Shown: in pieces, positions 46,196-55,347 of the stretch
How the letters are laid out: each line of letters starts with the position of its first letter
Numbering within the stretch: the first letter of the stretch is position 1
Position numbers and translations under genes: made by a program
The notes under the pieces: model-generated
Told to the model about the DNA's origin: nothing
The model's database searches: none
The model's input: the letters and a program-made list of their open reading frames with translations, nothing else
NCBI RefSeq assembly: GCF_025195085.2
Contig: NZ_JANAVY020000015.1
Span: forward strand, 1-64,000
Length of the DNA stretch: 64,000 nt
Origin: Vibrio intestinalis
GTDB taxonomy: Bacteria; Pseudomonadota; Gammaproteobacteria; Enterobacterales; Vibrionaceae
Direction: 5' to 3'

Positions 46196-47050
46196 CTAAA
46201 AACGTGAATACGAAACAGAGGTGAAAGAGTTAAGGTATCCGTGGTTAACCTCAAGACCATCGACCATCACTGGTGTTGGCAATTCAGTTTTTTCTTCTCG
46301 CTTAATGTTATCTAGCTGGTAATAGATAAATTCAGCCGCCACTTTAAACGCGGTTTCAGACACTTGATAGTATCTTGCCCTGTCGTTATCAAGAATGATG
46401 TGCTCGCTGTCCAATTTAGAATCCGCTTCGGAGTTATCAAATTGAACGTAGTATTTAAGCGTATCGAGAGAGTTGTCTTTAGGATCAACAATGATGATGT
46501 CGAACTCGTACACTAACTGTAACCAGCTACCGACTAGAGAACTGACTGGATTGACATAATGATTCCAACTGATTGATACATTGAGCTCGTTAGTATTGTT
46601 GTTAGGGTAGAGCTGTAGCGGGCCATCAGCAAAGTATAGATTGACCTTATCCCATTGCTTGAAGGACTGTTTTGAAAAGCTGTCATGAAAGTCTGTTTCT
46701 AACTTCTCATTGCTGGCATTTATGCCGATTTCTTTGCGATATTCCTCAATCGCTTCCATTTCTGCTTCAATTAACGCAGCAACAATTGCTCCGCCAATTG
46801 CTCCACCAACTGATGCTGTCGCATCGCCGCCAAATGTGTTTTGTAGCGCTACCGGAGTACTATTTTTCGCTAGCTCATTCATAAGTGCTGGATCTGCGTA
46901 ATAACTGTTGATCCCTTTGTTAGCATCTTGCCCTTGTTTGAATAGGTAGAGGTTAATCTCCTGGGCGTTAGTTGACGCACTTTCGAACTCGGGTATTCGG
47001 TTGGCACAACCCACGAGCAATGTGGTGATAAGAACGAAGAATAATCTCAC
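46196..47050 (-). CDS. Lipoprotein of unknown function
   Basis: The 284-residue protein has a lipoprotein signal peptide (FFVLITTLLVGCAN, lipidated Cys at residue 15). A Gly-rich stretch, TASVGGAIGGAIVAALIEAE, lies at about residues 75-95, like a glycine-zipper segment, and is followed by a beta-rich domain (LQLVYEFDIIIVDPKDNSLD). I do not recognise the family. It is a single gene with no clear partner. Confidence 0.6.
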   Translation of the reverse strand: MRLFFVLITTLLVGCANRIPEFESASTNAQEINLYLFKQGQDANKGINSYYADPALMNELAKNSTPVALQNTFGGDATASVGGAIGGAIVAALIEAEMEAIEEYRKEIGINASNEKLETDFHDSFSKQSFKQWDKVNLYFADGPLQLYPNNNTNELNVSISWNHYVNPVSSLVGSWLQLVYEFDIIIVDPKDNSLDTLKYYVQFDNSEADSKLDSEHIILDNDRARYYQVSETAFKVAAEFIYYQLDNIKREEKTELPTPVMVDGLEVNHGYLNSFTSVSYSRF

Positions 47051-47308
47051 GGCATGTTCCTTAATAGGTTGGATTTTATAAAAAGACTGAGGTTTCGAGA
47101 GATATTTAAAGGAATTTAATATTAAACTCAGTAATGAACGAGGAAAAATGAGAGCGATATTTTATAAAATGCAGATTTGGCGTTGGTATTTAACAGTTTG
47201 AAATAACTTTGCCGTTTTTATAGTGGGTAGGTGGAGGCGATTCGAAAACATAAAGCCATCTAATTTCCGGTATTAAATGGCTTAAATAAGAGAAGTGTAA
47301 TTATGTTA

Positions 47309-48136
47309 TCAGGATTCAATCGGTAGAGCTTTGTTTGCGCCCCATTCAGTCCACGAACCGTCGTACACTTTTAGGTTGTGATATCCACATATCAGCGCGG
47401 CTACCAACACGATGCAAGCTGTGACGCCAGAGCCGCAGCTAAAGATATATTCTTGCTTGGTGTCGTCGAGTAGGCCTTGTAGTAAAGTTGAAAGCTCTAT
47501 TTTAGATTTCAATCGATGTTGGTCCATTAGGCTCGCAAAAGGGATGCACACTGAATTGGGAATGTGACCGCTGCGTACACCTTCGCGTGGCTCAGGGGTT
47601 TGGCCAAGAAAACGAGCAATTCCGCGGGCATCGACGGTTAAGCTGTTTTGGTTATTAATGGCTTGCTGCACGTAATTGGCATCGACAAACCAATCACTGT
47701 TTAATTGGCCGTTAAAGTCACCTTTACTTACTTTCTTGTATTCAGTTGTTGTCGCAAACCCACGTAATTTCCACTCAGTTAAGCCACCATCGAGAATGTA
47801 ACTCTGCTTGTGGCCCATTGCTTGGAGCATGGCCCAAGCGCGTGGTGAGGCAAATGTACCGCTATTGTCGTACACCACAATGGTGGATTGGTTGTTGAGG
47901 CCAATCGTTTGAGCCAGCTGATTGAAGCGAGCTTCACTTGGCATCATATGGGGTAGGTGAGAGTCAGGGTCACAAAATACGCTGTCGTAATCGAACCGAA
48001 TAGAATTCGGGATCAAGTTGGTTTTGTCTTTGGGTGATTCTGAAGGGATTTGAAAATCGATACTGGCATCGAGCACAATTAGGTCTTTATCGTTTAAATG
48101 GTCGAAGAGCCATTGAGCGGTTACAAGTGGGTTCAC
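47309..48136 (-). CDS. sseA: 3-mercaptopyruvate sulfurtransferase (SseA)
   Basis: The 275-residue protein has two rhodanese domains. The active-site loop SCGSGVTACIV carries the catalytic Cys and the CGSGVTA sequence typical of mercaptopyruvate sulfurtransferases, not thiosulfate types. Domain 1 has the LDASI...D and GTFASPRAWAML pattern. It is the last gene after moeA-moeB and a 98-aa membrane protein, suggesting it supplies sulfur for molybdopterin or thiouridine steps. That link is inference. Confidence 0.92.
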   Translation of the reverse strand: MNPLVTAQWLFDHLNDKDLIVLDASIDFQIPSESPKDKTNLIPNSIRFDYDSVFCDPDSHLPHMMPSEARFNQLAQTIGLNNQSTIVVYDNSGTFASPRAWAMLQAMGHKQSYILDGGLTEWKLRGFATTTEYKKVSKGDFNGQLNSDWFVDANYVQQAINNQNSLTVDARGIARFLGQTPEPREGVRSGHIPNSVCIPFASLMDQHRLKSKIELSTLLQGLLDDTKQEYIFSCGSGVTACIVLVAALICGYHNLKVYDGSWTEWGANKALPIES

Positions 48137-48168
48137 GTTATATCCTTATTGCTAATTGATTTGGATGC

Positions 48169-48465
48169 TTATTGGCAAGAAATAAAGCGGTAACTGGCAT
48201 TGCCAAGCATATCGGTTTCGACCTCTACAGTGGTCTGCTGGGCATTTTCGCAGCGATTATCTACCGGAGCGGAGATCACCGCAGTTTGACTATCATCTAG
48301 TTGTACAGTGAGAAAACGGCGATGACCATCAAGCGATTGAGTAAGAGTGGAACTGACAATATCGAAGGTTCGTTGCTCCGTTGAACTGTGCTGCAGGCTT
48401 AACAAGCCAAGCAGCACGATAATTGAAACAACAAAGGCACTAACGAATATTTTGGGGTTATCCAT
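48169..48465 (-). CDS. Small membrane-anchored protein
   Basis: The 98-residue protein has one N-terminal membrane helix (FVSAFVVSIIVLLGLLSL) and a small beta-rich domain outside the membrane with two Cys (NRCENAQQ, FISCQ), possibly a disulfide. I do not recognise it. It lies 40 bases after moeB and 32 before sseA, as part of the same cluster. Confidence 0.65.
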   Translation of the reverse strand: MDNPKIFVSAFVVSIIVLLGLLSLQHSSTEQRTFDIVSSTLTQSLDGHRRFLTVQLDDSQTAVISAPVDNRCENAQQTTVEVETDMLGNASYRFISCQ

Positions 48466-48505
48466 AACCTAGAGGTCCTCTATTGTTTGTTCATAGGGAG
48501 AGAGC

Positions 48506-49258
48506 TTATTTACAGGTCGGGCAATTGGCCATCTTCATAAGGTTCATTTCACGCCAAGACATTGTTAAAGCATCTAAGATTAGAATCTTGCCTTGCTTTG
48601 GCTGGCCATAATTGGCTATCACTTTAATGGCTTCCATAGCTTGAACCGCGCCAATAATACCGACAACAGGGGCCATCACTCCGGCCTCGACACAGCTAAG
48701 CGCACCATTGCCAAACAGTGAGCTTAAACACTCATAACATGGCTCGGTTGGGTCTTGGTAGCAAAAGACGCTCACTTGGCCTTCCATACGAATCGCAGCA
48801 CCGGACACAAGCGGCACTTTAGCTGCAAAGCATAGACGGTTTAGTTGATTGCGAGTATCTACATTATCGCTGGCATCAAGCACTAAAGAGTGTTGCTTTA
48901 TCAATGCCGACAGTTCCTCGTCATTTAATCGACGGTCAATTGTCTCGACGATTAGATGCGGGTTAAGCGCACGCAGTGATTCAGCCGCTGAGTCTACTTT
49001 CTTTACGCCGATATCTTTATCGTGGTGCAGCACTTGGCGCTGTAGGTTTGACAGTTCAACTACGTCATCATCGATCAGCGTAAGCTTGCCAATCCCAGCT
49101 GTAGCGAGGTATTGGCTTGACGCGCAGCCTAAACCGCCCGCGCCAAGAATCAATATCGAACTTTGCTTGAGTGCTTCTTGACCATCAAAATCAAACTGCT
49201 TGAGAATGATTTGACGATTGTAACGCAGCATCTCTTGGTCAGATAAAATCTCCAACAT
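48506..49258 (-). CDS. moeB: Molybdopterin-synthase adenylyltransferase MoeB
   Basis: The 250-residue E1-like enzyme adenylates the C-terminus of MoaD. It has ILGAGGLGCASSQYLA (ATP binding), the family signature TLIDDDVVELSNLQRQ, DASDNVDTRNQLN, and the zinc Cys pairs CYEC and CPTC. The length matches E. coli MoeB. It follows moeA by 6 bases, so they form an operon. Confidence 0.95.
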   Translation of the reverse strand: MLEILSDQEMLRYNRQIILKQFDFDGQEALKQSSILILGAGGLGCASSQYLATAGIGKLTLIDDDVVELSNLQRQVLHHDKDIGVKKVDSAAESLRALNPHLIVETIDRRLNDEELSALIKQHSLVLDASDNVDTRNQLNRLCFAAKVPLVSGAAIRMEGQVSVFCYQDPTEPCYECLSSLFGNGALSCVEAGVMAPVVGIIGAVQAMEAIKVIANYGQPKQGKILILDALTMSWREMNLMKMANCPTCK

Positions 49259-49264
49259 GCTCTC

Positions 49265-50500
49265 CTAGTAAAGCGTAGAGTTAAACAGTTGGATTTGAAC
49301 CGTTTCACCCACTTCTACGCGGCCACGCTCTCGTTCTAACACAACAAAACAGTTGGCAAGGCTCATTGAGCGGAATGCACCTGAGCTTTGGTTACCTGTG
49401 GTCTCAACTACAAACTGACCGTTCGCGATAGAGTAGACGCCGCGTTGGTAATCGGTTCTGCCTGGTGACTTTTTGAAAGCGGTGCGTGTTGTCGCAGGGA
49501 TGGATTCAGGCTGTTTCCATTCCGTATGACCAGAAAGTTTAGCTAGCATCGGTTGCACCAAAACGTACATGGTCAACACTGCAGAAACAGGGTTACCCGG
49601 TAAGCCGCAGAACCATGCGTTTTCCAGCGCGCCAAACGCAAAAGGTTTACCTGGTTTGATCGCCAGTTTCCAGAAACCGATTTCCCCAAGCTCTTCTAGA
49701 ATGTCTTTGGTGTAGTCGGCTTCACCCACACTCACACCGCCGGACGTCACCACAACGTCAGCGATTTTCTGCGCTTTTTCAAAGGTCTGTTTTAGTATGT
49801 CTGGGCAATCAGGAATAATGCCTAAATCGATAGGCTCACAACCGAAGTTTTCAATCAGAGGCTTAATGCCGTAACGGTTGCTGTCGTAAATCTGGCCTGC
49901 TTCTAACGGCTCACCAAGCGGCTTTAGCTCATCACCGGTAGAGAAAAACGCGACTTTAGGTTTGCGCACCACAGTGATGTGACTAATGCCAAGTGAAGCA
50001 ATCATAGGAATATCACGCGGGGTTAAGCGTGACCCCTTAGGCAGTACGATGTCACCTTGCTTGATATCATCACCCGTTGGGCGAATGTTATTTTGTGGCT
50101 TAACGTCTGTTTGGTTAAACACTATGCCCGCATCGGTCACTTCGGTGTTTTCTTGCATGATAACGGCATCACAACCCTGCGGGATTTGCGCGCCAGTCAT
50201 AATACGAATGCAGGTTGCTTGAGGCCACTCTCCCTCAAAAGGTTGACCGGCAAAAGACTTACCCGAAAGAGGCAGAACATTCGATTGTTCAAGATCGGCA
50301 ATGCGAATGGCGTAGCCATCCATTGCTGAGTTATCAAATGGCGGAACGAAAATTGGAGATAGAACGTCTTCAGCTAAAACAAAGCCTAGCGCCTCAGCAA
50401 GCGGTAATTGCAAAGTGGCTTCAATTGGTTGGATGCGCGATAGCATTTTGTCCATCGCTTGTTCGATTGGCATTAAGCCAGGAGCGTCACAGCAACCCAT
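49265..50500 (-). CDS. moeA: Molybdopterin molybdenumtransferase MoeA
   Basis: The 411-residue enzyme inserts molybdate into adenylated molybdopterin. It has [11 protein letters not shown] near the N-terminus, the family motif PGKPFAFG, and [15 protein letters not shown] and [16 protein letters not shown] short N-terminal MGCCDAPG is present. AGGA precedes the start. It heads moeA-moeB; divergent from folE with 177 bases between. Confidence 0.95.
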   Translation of the reverse strand: MGCCDAPGLMPIEQAMDKMLSRIQPIEATLQLPLAEALGFVLAEDVLSPIFVPPFDNSAMDGYAIRIADLEQSNVLPLSGKSFAGQPFEGEWPQATCIRIMTGAQIPQGCDAVIMQENTEVTDAGIVFNQTDVKPQNNIRPTGDDIKQGDIVLPKGSRLTPRDIPMIASLGISHITVVRKPKVAFFSTGDELKPLGEPLEAGQIYDSNRYGIKPLIENFGCEPIDLGIIPDCPDILKQTFEKAQKIADVVVTSGGVSVGEADYTKDILEELGEIGFWKLAIKPGKPFAFGALENAWFCGLPGNPVSAVLTMYVLVQPMLAKLSGHTEWKQPESIPATTRTAFKKSPGRTDYQRGVYSIANGQFVVETTGNQSSGAFRSMSLANCFVVLERERGRVEVGETVQIQLFNSTLY

Positions 50501-50560
50501 GATATTTTCCTAATTATAATTTTTGGCAACTTTAGCATAATTTTAGACGAGACTACATTT

Positions 50561-50574
50561 CAGGTTTACACCTG
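50561..50574. promoter_or_regulatory. Small palindrome in moeA-folE intergenic region
   Basis: CAGGT (50561-50565) and ACCTG (50570-50574) flank a 4-base spacer. It might be a binding site in the divergent promoter region; no known regulator fits it clearly. Confidence 0.3.
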
Positions 50575-50677
50575 CAGCGCCCGTAAAATAAAGCCATTCT
50601 TAAAATATGGGTGTAATTATTCAAAAATCCGAGTATCCTTGTCAGCCATCCGAAAGGGGTATTTGAGAGGAATTGGA

Positions 50678-51331
50678 ATGTCAGCTCTTAGCGAATCAGC
50701 TCTGTTAGTAAAAGATGCGCTCGAATCTCGCGGACTAGAAACACCAATGGTGCCTAGTGAATTTTCACGCGAAGAGAAAAAGGAAAAAATTCAATACCAC
50801 ATGAGAGAGATCCTCTCGTTGCTGGATTTGGATCTGACAGACGATAGTCTAGAGGAAACGCCACATCGTATCGCTAAGATGTATGTGGATGAGATTTTCT
50901 CAGGTTTGGATTATTCGAACTTCCCGAAAATCACCGTGATTGAAAACAAAATGAATGTCAGCGAGATGGTTCGCGTAAAAGACATCACTTTGACTAGCAC
51001 GTGTGAACACCACCTAGTAACGATTGATGGTAAAGCTGCCGTGGCATACATTCCACGCGGTAAGATTATCGGTTTATCGAAGATTAACCGAATTGTGCGT
51101 TTCTTCTCTCAGCGCCCACAAGTTCAAGAACGTTTGACTCAACAAATTTTAGTTGCACTACAAACCTTGCTTGAATCTGATGATGTGGCGGTGACCATCG
51201 ACGCAACGCACTACTGCGTGAAATCACGCGGAGTGATGGATGCAACCAGTGAGACAACCACGACGGCTCTGGGCGGCATCTTTAAATCTAACCCAGCTAC
51301 GCGAGCGGAGTTTCTGCACGGCTTGCGCTAG
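50678..51331 (+). CDS. folE: GTP cyclohydrolase I
   Basis: The 217-residue enzyme makes 7,8-dihydroneopterin triphosphate, the first step of folate synthesis. It has the zinc Cys-His set: [16 protein letters not shown] and [21 protein letters not shown]. The start at ATG 50678 (GAGAGG upstream) gives the usual length; a TTG at 50639 is rejected. It is divergent from moeA and has its own terminator. Confidence 0.95.
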   Translation: MSALSESALLVKDALESRGLETPMVPSEFSREEKKEKIQYHMREILSLLDLDLTDDSLEETPHRIAKMYVDEIFSGLDYSNFPKITVIENKMNVSEMVRVKDITLTSTCEHHLVTIDGKAAVAYIPRGKIIGLSKINRIVRFFSQRPQVQERLTQQILVALQTLLESDDVAVTIDATHYCVKSRGVMDATSETTTTALGGIFKSNPATRAEFLHGLR

Positions 51332-51386
51332 TCACTTAGTCGATAATGGCTAGATGACAATAGATTGGGTAAAAACAAATTAAATG

Positions 51387-51413
51387 AAACCGCTTCAAAC
51401 GAGGCGGTTTTTT
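51387..51413 (+). terminator. Terminator of folE
   Basis: AAACCGC (51387-51393) and GCGGTTT (51404-51410) form a stem, extended by further pairs, followed by TTT. Confidence 0.82.
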
Positions 51414-51497
51414 GCTTTATCAAAACTGAGCGCGATAAGAGTGAATAGACTATCTTTCAGCCAGTAATTGGATAAAGCCATAAAGTGAGAACAACTT

Positions 51498-52874
51498 GTG
51501 ACGAATGCATTTAACACTCTTCCACTGCGTAACGAACTGATCGGTACGCTAGATTCACTGGGTTACAGTGAAATGACGCCAATTCAAGCGCAGAGCTTGC
51601 CTTTGGTATTGCAAGGTAAAGACGTAATCGGTCAGGGGAAAACGGGCTCGGGTAAAACGGCGGCTTTTTCTTTGGCATTGCTGAGTAATCTAAACGTAAA
51701 ACGTTTTCGCGTGCAGTCTTTGGTGCTGTGTCCAACTCGTGAACTGGCCGACCAAGTAGCTAAAGAAATTCGTACTCTTGCTCGCGGCATTCACAACATT
51801 AAAGTGTTGACGCTTTGTGGTGGTACGCCAATGGGCCCGCAAATTGGTTCTCTTGAGCATGGCGCGCACATTCTAGTTGGCACACCAGGTCGTATTCTTG
51901 ATCATTTGGACAAAGGCCGAATCAATCTAGAAGAGCTTAATACGCTAGTGCTTGATGAAGCTGACCGTATGCTAGAAATGGGCTTCCAAGATGCTTTAGA
52001 TGCGATCATTGCTGAAGCGCCAAAACAGCGTCAAACGCTATTGTTTAGTGCCACATTCCCTAAGCAGATTGAAAGCATCGCAGGGCGTATTATGCAGTCA
52101 CCTGAGATGGTGAAAGTAGAATCAACGCACCAAACCAGCACGATTACTCAATCTTTCTTTAAGTTAGACAGCACTGAGCAACGTGATGATGCACTAGAAG
52201 CATTGCTACTGAAATATCAGCCACAATCGAGCGTTGTGTTCTGTAACACTAAGAAAGAAGTGATGAACGTAGCCGATGAGCTGGCACATCGTGGTTTTAG
52301 CGTGGTTGAACTGCAAGGCGATATGGAGCAGCGCGAGCGCGATCAAGCGTTAACCATGTTTGCTAACAAGAGTATTTCTATCTTAGTAGCAACTGACGTA
52401 GCGGCGCGTGGTTTGGATGTAGAAAACTTGGATGCGGTGTTTAACTTTGAGCTTTCACGTGACCCAGAAGTTCACGTTCACCGCATCGGTCGTACTGGCC
52501 GTGCTGGCGCGAAAGGTCACGCATTTAGCTTCTATGGCGAAAAAGATGGCTATCGCATTGCGTTAATCGAAGAGTACATGGACATTGAAGTGAGCGCGGC
52601 AGAACTACCTGAAAAAGGTAATCAACAGCCGTTTACGTCACCAATGACCACAATTCAAATTTTGGGTGGTAAAAAAGCCAAAGTTCGTGCAGGCGATATT
52701 CTAGGGGCTTTGACTAAGCAAGCTGGCATTGAAGGTAAGCGCATTGGTAAAATCAACATCATGCCGATGGTTTCTTACGTAGCAGTAGAAAATGACGTAG
52801 CGAAAGTGGCTTTAAAACAGCTACAAAACGGTAAGATGAAAGGCAAAGCGTTCAAAGCGCGCATCATGAAGTGA
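51498..52874 (+). CDS. dbpA: ATP-dependent RNA helicase DbpA
   Basis: The 458-residue protein starts at GTG 51498. It has the DEAD-box motifs: GQGKTGSGKTAAF (Walker A), PTRELADQV, TPGRILDHLDKG, DEAD, SAT and HRIGRTGRAG. The C-terminal RNA-binding domain (GGKKAKVRAGDILGALTK, INIMPMVSYVAVE) is the DbpA type that recognises helix 92 of 23S rRNA. Length matches E. coli DbpA (457). It is monocistronic with a strong terminator. Confidence 0.95.
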   Translation: MTNAFNTLPLRNELIGTLDSLGYSEMTPIQAQSLPLVLQGKDVIGQGKTGSGKTAAFSLALLSNLNVKRFRVQSLVLCPTRELADQVAKEIRTLARGIHNIKVLTLCGGTPMGPQIGSLEHGAHILVGTPGRILDHLDKGRINLEELNTLVLDEADRMLEMGFQDALDAIIAEAPKQRQTLLFSATFPKQIESIAGRIMQSPEMVKVESTHQTSTITQSFFKLDSTEQRDDALEALLLKYQPQSSVVFCNTKKEVMNVADELAHRGFSVVELQGDMEQRERDQALTMFANKSISILVATDVAARGLDVENLDAVFNFELSRDPEVHVHRIGRTGRAGAKGHAFSFYGEKDGYRIALIEEYMDIEVSAAELPEKGNQQPFTSPMTTIQILGGKKAKVRAGDILGALTKQAGIEGKRIGKINIMPMVSYVAVENDVAKVALKQLQNGKMKGKAFKARIMK

Positions 52875-52901
52875 GCATGGATTTGCCATAATCAATAAGT
52901 A

Positions 52902-52928
52902 AGCGCCGCCCAATTGGGCGGCGCTTTT
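52902..52928. terminator. Bidirectional terminator between dbpA and LRR gene
   Basis: AGCGCCGCCCA and the matching TGGGCGGCGCT form a strong GC-rich stem followed by TTTTG. It separates convergent genes. Confidence 0.85.
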
Positions 52929-52934
52929 GTTTTT

Positions 52935-55031
52935 CTATCTGAAAGTAACATTTGGATAACTTGCTTCAAGTTCAGCTTGTTTACTACTGAGATTTGAATA
53001 AGAGATATCTATAGTCGCGCTGCAATTTGCATCAAGAGTGAGTTGTTCTTGGACACTGTTTCCCGATAGGGCTACATTTTCAAGTCGTGGTGCGTTGGTG
53101 ATACTCAGATCAATGAGGTGGCTGCTACTAGAAAAGAATACAGTCTTTAATTGGGGGACGTCTGTTAGTGTTAGCGATGGTAGGTCAGCGCCCACAAGGT
53201 TTAGTGTGACCAATTCAGGGAAATCGACTGAGGCAATCGCAGCTAAGCTTGTCGTGCTTGCATCCAGAGTTTCGAGACTTGGTAAGCCACTATTGTCGAG
53301 TTCAGTCATATTCATATTGAATTGCAATTTCAACGTAGCAAGCTTGGGTAGGTTTTTTGCGGTCAATTTGGTCAGTGCCCCATTGTCTGATGCATCAAGT
53401 GTATTGAGCAATGGCATATTGATAATAGATAATGAACTGAGTGAATCATTACCGTGTAAATCGATGCTTTCTAGTAAAGGCATATCAGTCAATGTTAGCG
53501 ACGGTACTTTTGTAATGTATCTAGCTTGAAGGCTTTCTAACTTAGGAAGACTAGTTAGACTCAAATCAAGCAAGTATGGATTGCTTGAAATATCAAGCGT
53601 TGAAAGGTTTGGTAGTTCATTGGCGTGGAACTCTATCAAGCTGAGTGTGCTAGATGCGTTGAGTGCAGTTAAAGATGGCATCGCAGCAAGATCTAAACGG
53701 GTAACTTGCGCAGAGGATACATCGAGTGTTTCTAATGTATCTTTGTGAGTTTGTAAGATAGAGTTAATCGCTGAATCGACGTCTAGGCGAGATAAATTTA
53801 GTTCTTTAATAGCTGCTAAAGAGGCTATAGGGGTTAGATTAGTAGTATTTGTGTTACCAAGATCAAGTGAGTTTATGGAGTTTGGTAATTGAGTTAAATC
53901 TAGGTCTAATAAATTATTTGAATTTAAGTTTAAGCTTTCGAGTTTAGGCCAATTTCCGAGATTTACGTTAGCTAGAGTATTCTCAGCTACGCTGAGTCGA
54001 ATTATATGGTTGTTTCCCCCCTCTAAGAGTCCCTTAACAATATCGATATTTGTATTAACGCTCTCATCAATATTATCAAGCTCCAATGTTTCGAGTTGAG
54101 TAAGTTGAGAGATTGTCCCCGTCGTCAGTAAATCAACACTTGTGTAGCTTAAGTTAAGGTAGGTAAGCGTGTGTGATAGGTGGTCAATACCAGTTAGGGT
54201 CAACTTACTATTATTACGAAAGCTAAGTGTTTGAATGTTAGTCAATAACTCAGCATTAACATTGCCGTTTAGACCATTGCCAATTAGCTTTAAGGATTTG
54301 AGCTTTGATGCCAAGCCGTCAATTATTCCATTGGTCACTGAAACATCAGAAGAGACTGCATACCAGTTTAGTCCTAAATCAGAAAGGTTGGTAAAACGAG
54401 TGATTTGAGCTGCTGACGTAATTTGGTTTTCTTGGCCTTCTAAATAAAGCTTGGTTAAGGTCGTATTGGCCGAAGAGGGCAGGTCATTGAGTGAAAATAG
54501 TGGATTACTGGCAGACTGGGTTAAAAGTATGGGTTCAACTGGAACTTTAGAATAACTGAACGCCTCAAGTTGGCCTAATCCAGTCAAATCCAGTTGGCCT
54601 AAACTAGGATTGTTGAAGACTTCCAACACCGTTAAAGGGGCTGCTAACTCAAGGTTTTGAATTGTAGACAAAACGGGATTATCGATAACAATAAGTTGCT
54701 GCAATTGAGGCAATTTTTGTAAATCTAGACTGGTGATTGAACCGCCATCGCTTTGTAATTCAAATACGGTGACATCATTGAGCACTGGCATCGCTTCAAA
54801 TTCCGCTTGTGTCATTGCCACGTCGGTGAAGCGGACTTCCGTTAGCACCTCAATTTGATCCATGTTTTCTAGGTCAGTCAGTGAACCAGAGCAGGACAAG
54901 ACCCCACTATCGACTTGGCATGTGCCGCCATCGGATTGAGGGACGCCAACCACAGGGGTAGTTCCGGTTTCACTGTCATCCTCACAGCCGAAAAGGGCTA
55001 AAACAAGGGTGAGATATAAAAGTTTGCGCAT
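52935..55031 (-). CDS. Large leucine-rich-repeat lipoprotein
   Basis: The 698-residue protein has a lipoprotein signal peptide (LLYLTLVLALFGCED, lipidated Cys at residue 16) and a short Cys pair (GGTCQVDSGVLSCSG), then roughly 20 Leu-rich repeats of about 22 residues (for example LKSLKLIGNGLNGNVN, LPKLATLKLQFNMNMTELDN, VPQLKTVFFSSSSHLIDLS). It looks internalin-like in layout, but anchors by lipid. It is more AT-rich in the middle than its neighbours. I see no catalytic domain. It may be surface exposed and bind proteins; function is unknown. It stands alone between dbpA and the dld region. Confidence 0.78.
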   Translation of the reverse strand: MRKLLYLTLVLALFGCEDDSETGTTPVVGVPQSDGGTCQVDSGVLSCSGSLTDLENMDQIEVLTEVRFTDVAMTQAEFEAMPVLNDVTVFELQSDGGSITSLDLQKLPQLQQLIVIDNPVLSTIQNLELAAPLTVLEVFNNPSLGQLDLTGLGQLEAFSYSKVPVEPILLTQSASNPLFSLNDLPSSANTTLTKLYLEGQENQITSAAQITRFTNLSDLGLNWYAVSSDVSVTNGIIDGLASKLKSLKLIGNGLNGNVNAELLTNIQTLSFRNNSKLTLTGIDHLSHTLTYLNLSYTSVDLLTTGTISQLTQLETLELDNIDESVNTNIDIVKGLLEGGNNHIIRLSVAENTLANVNLGNWPKLESLNLNSNNLLDLDLTQLPNSINSLDLGNTNTTNLTPIASLAAIKELNLSRLDVDSAINSILQTHKDTLETLDVSSAQVTRLDLAAMPSLTALNASSTLSLIEFHANELPNLSTLDISSNPYLLDLSLTSLPKLESLQARYITKVPSLTLTDMPLLESIDLHGNDSLSSLSIINMPLLNTLDASDNGALTKLTAKNLPKLATLKLQFNMNMTELDNSGLPSLETLDASTTSLAAIASVDFPELVTLNLVGADLPSLTLTDVPQLKTVFFSSSSHLIDLSITNAPRLENVALSGNSVQEQLTLDANCSATIDISYSNLSSKQAELEASYPNVTFR

Positions 55032-55347
55032 TATTGAGTTCCCTTTTGTCGATTCGTGTACGAATCTAAATTCAAAATAGACGTGTTATTTTTGGTATAA
55101 AATGCGCGAACACTAATAGAAAATGGAATGGGGTTCCGTTAACGATTGTGCAGTTTTTGGCCGGGAAATTAATGGGTTACTCAGTTAATCGCCGAATGGC
55201 ATGGTTTGTTAGGAAAACGCGAAGCATTAGATTTGATGCAGAAACTGAGCGACATTTTAGTTTCATTGAGTGATTTTGCGAAGGAAGTTGGAAAGCCACT
55301 GAGATATTGCCCAGTGGCGTTGATTTGATTTGCTAGTGGTTATGCTG
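55032..55347. other. Intergenic region with possible gene remnant
   Basis: The 316 bases include the LRR gene promoter and a short plus-strand frame at 55173-55328 described separately. No complete gene is seen. Confidence 0.45.
55173..55328 (+). pseudogene. Possible remnant of a small gene
   Basis: An open frame on the plus strand gives WVTQLIAEWHGLLGKREALD, then LMQKLSDILVSLSDFAKEVG and KPLRYCPVALI before TGA. It has a helical, coding-like composition but no ATG at a natural start (a TAA sits directly upstream and the first in-frame starts are a TTG at 55206 and an ATG at 55236). I think it may be the tail of a decayed gene. I do not recognise it. Confidence 0.3.
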
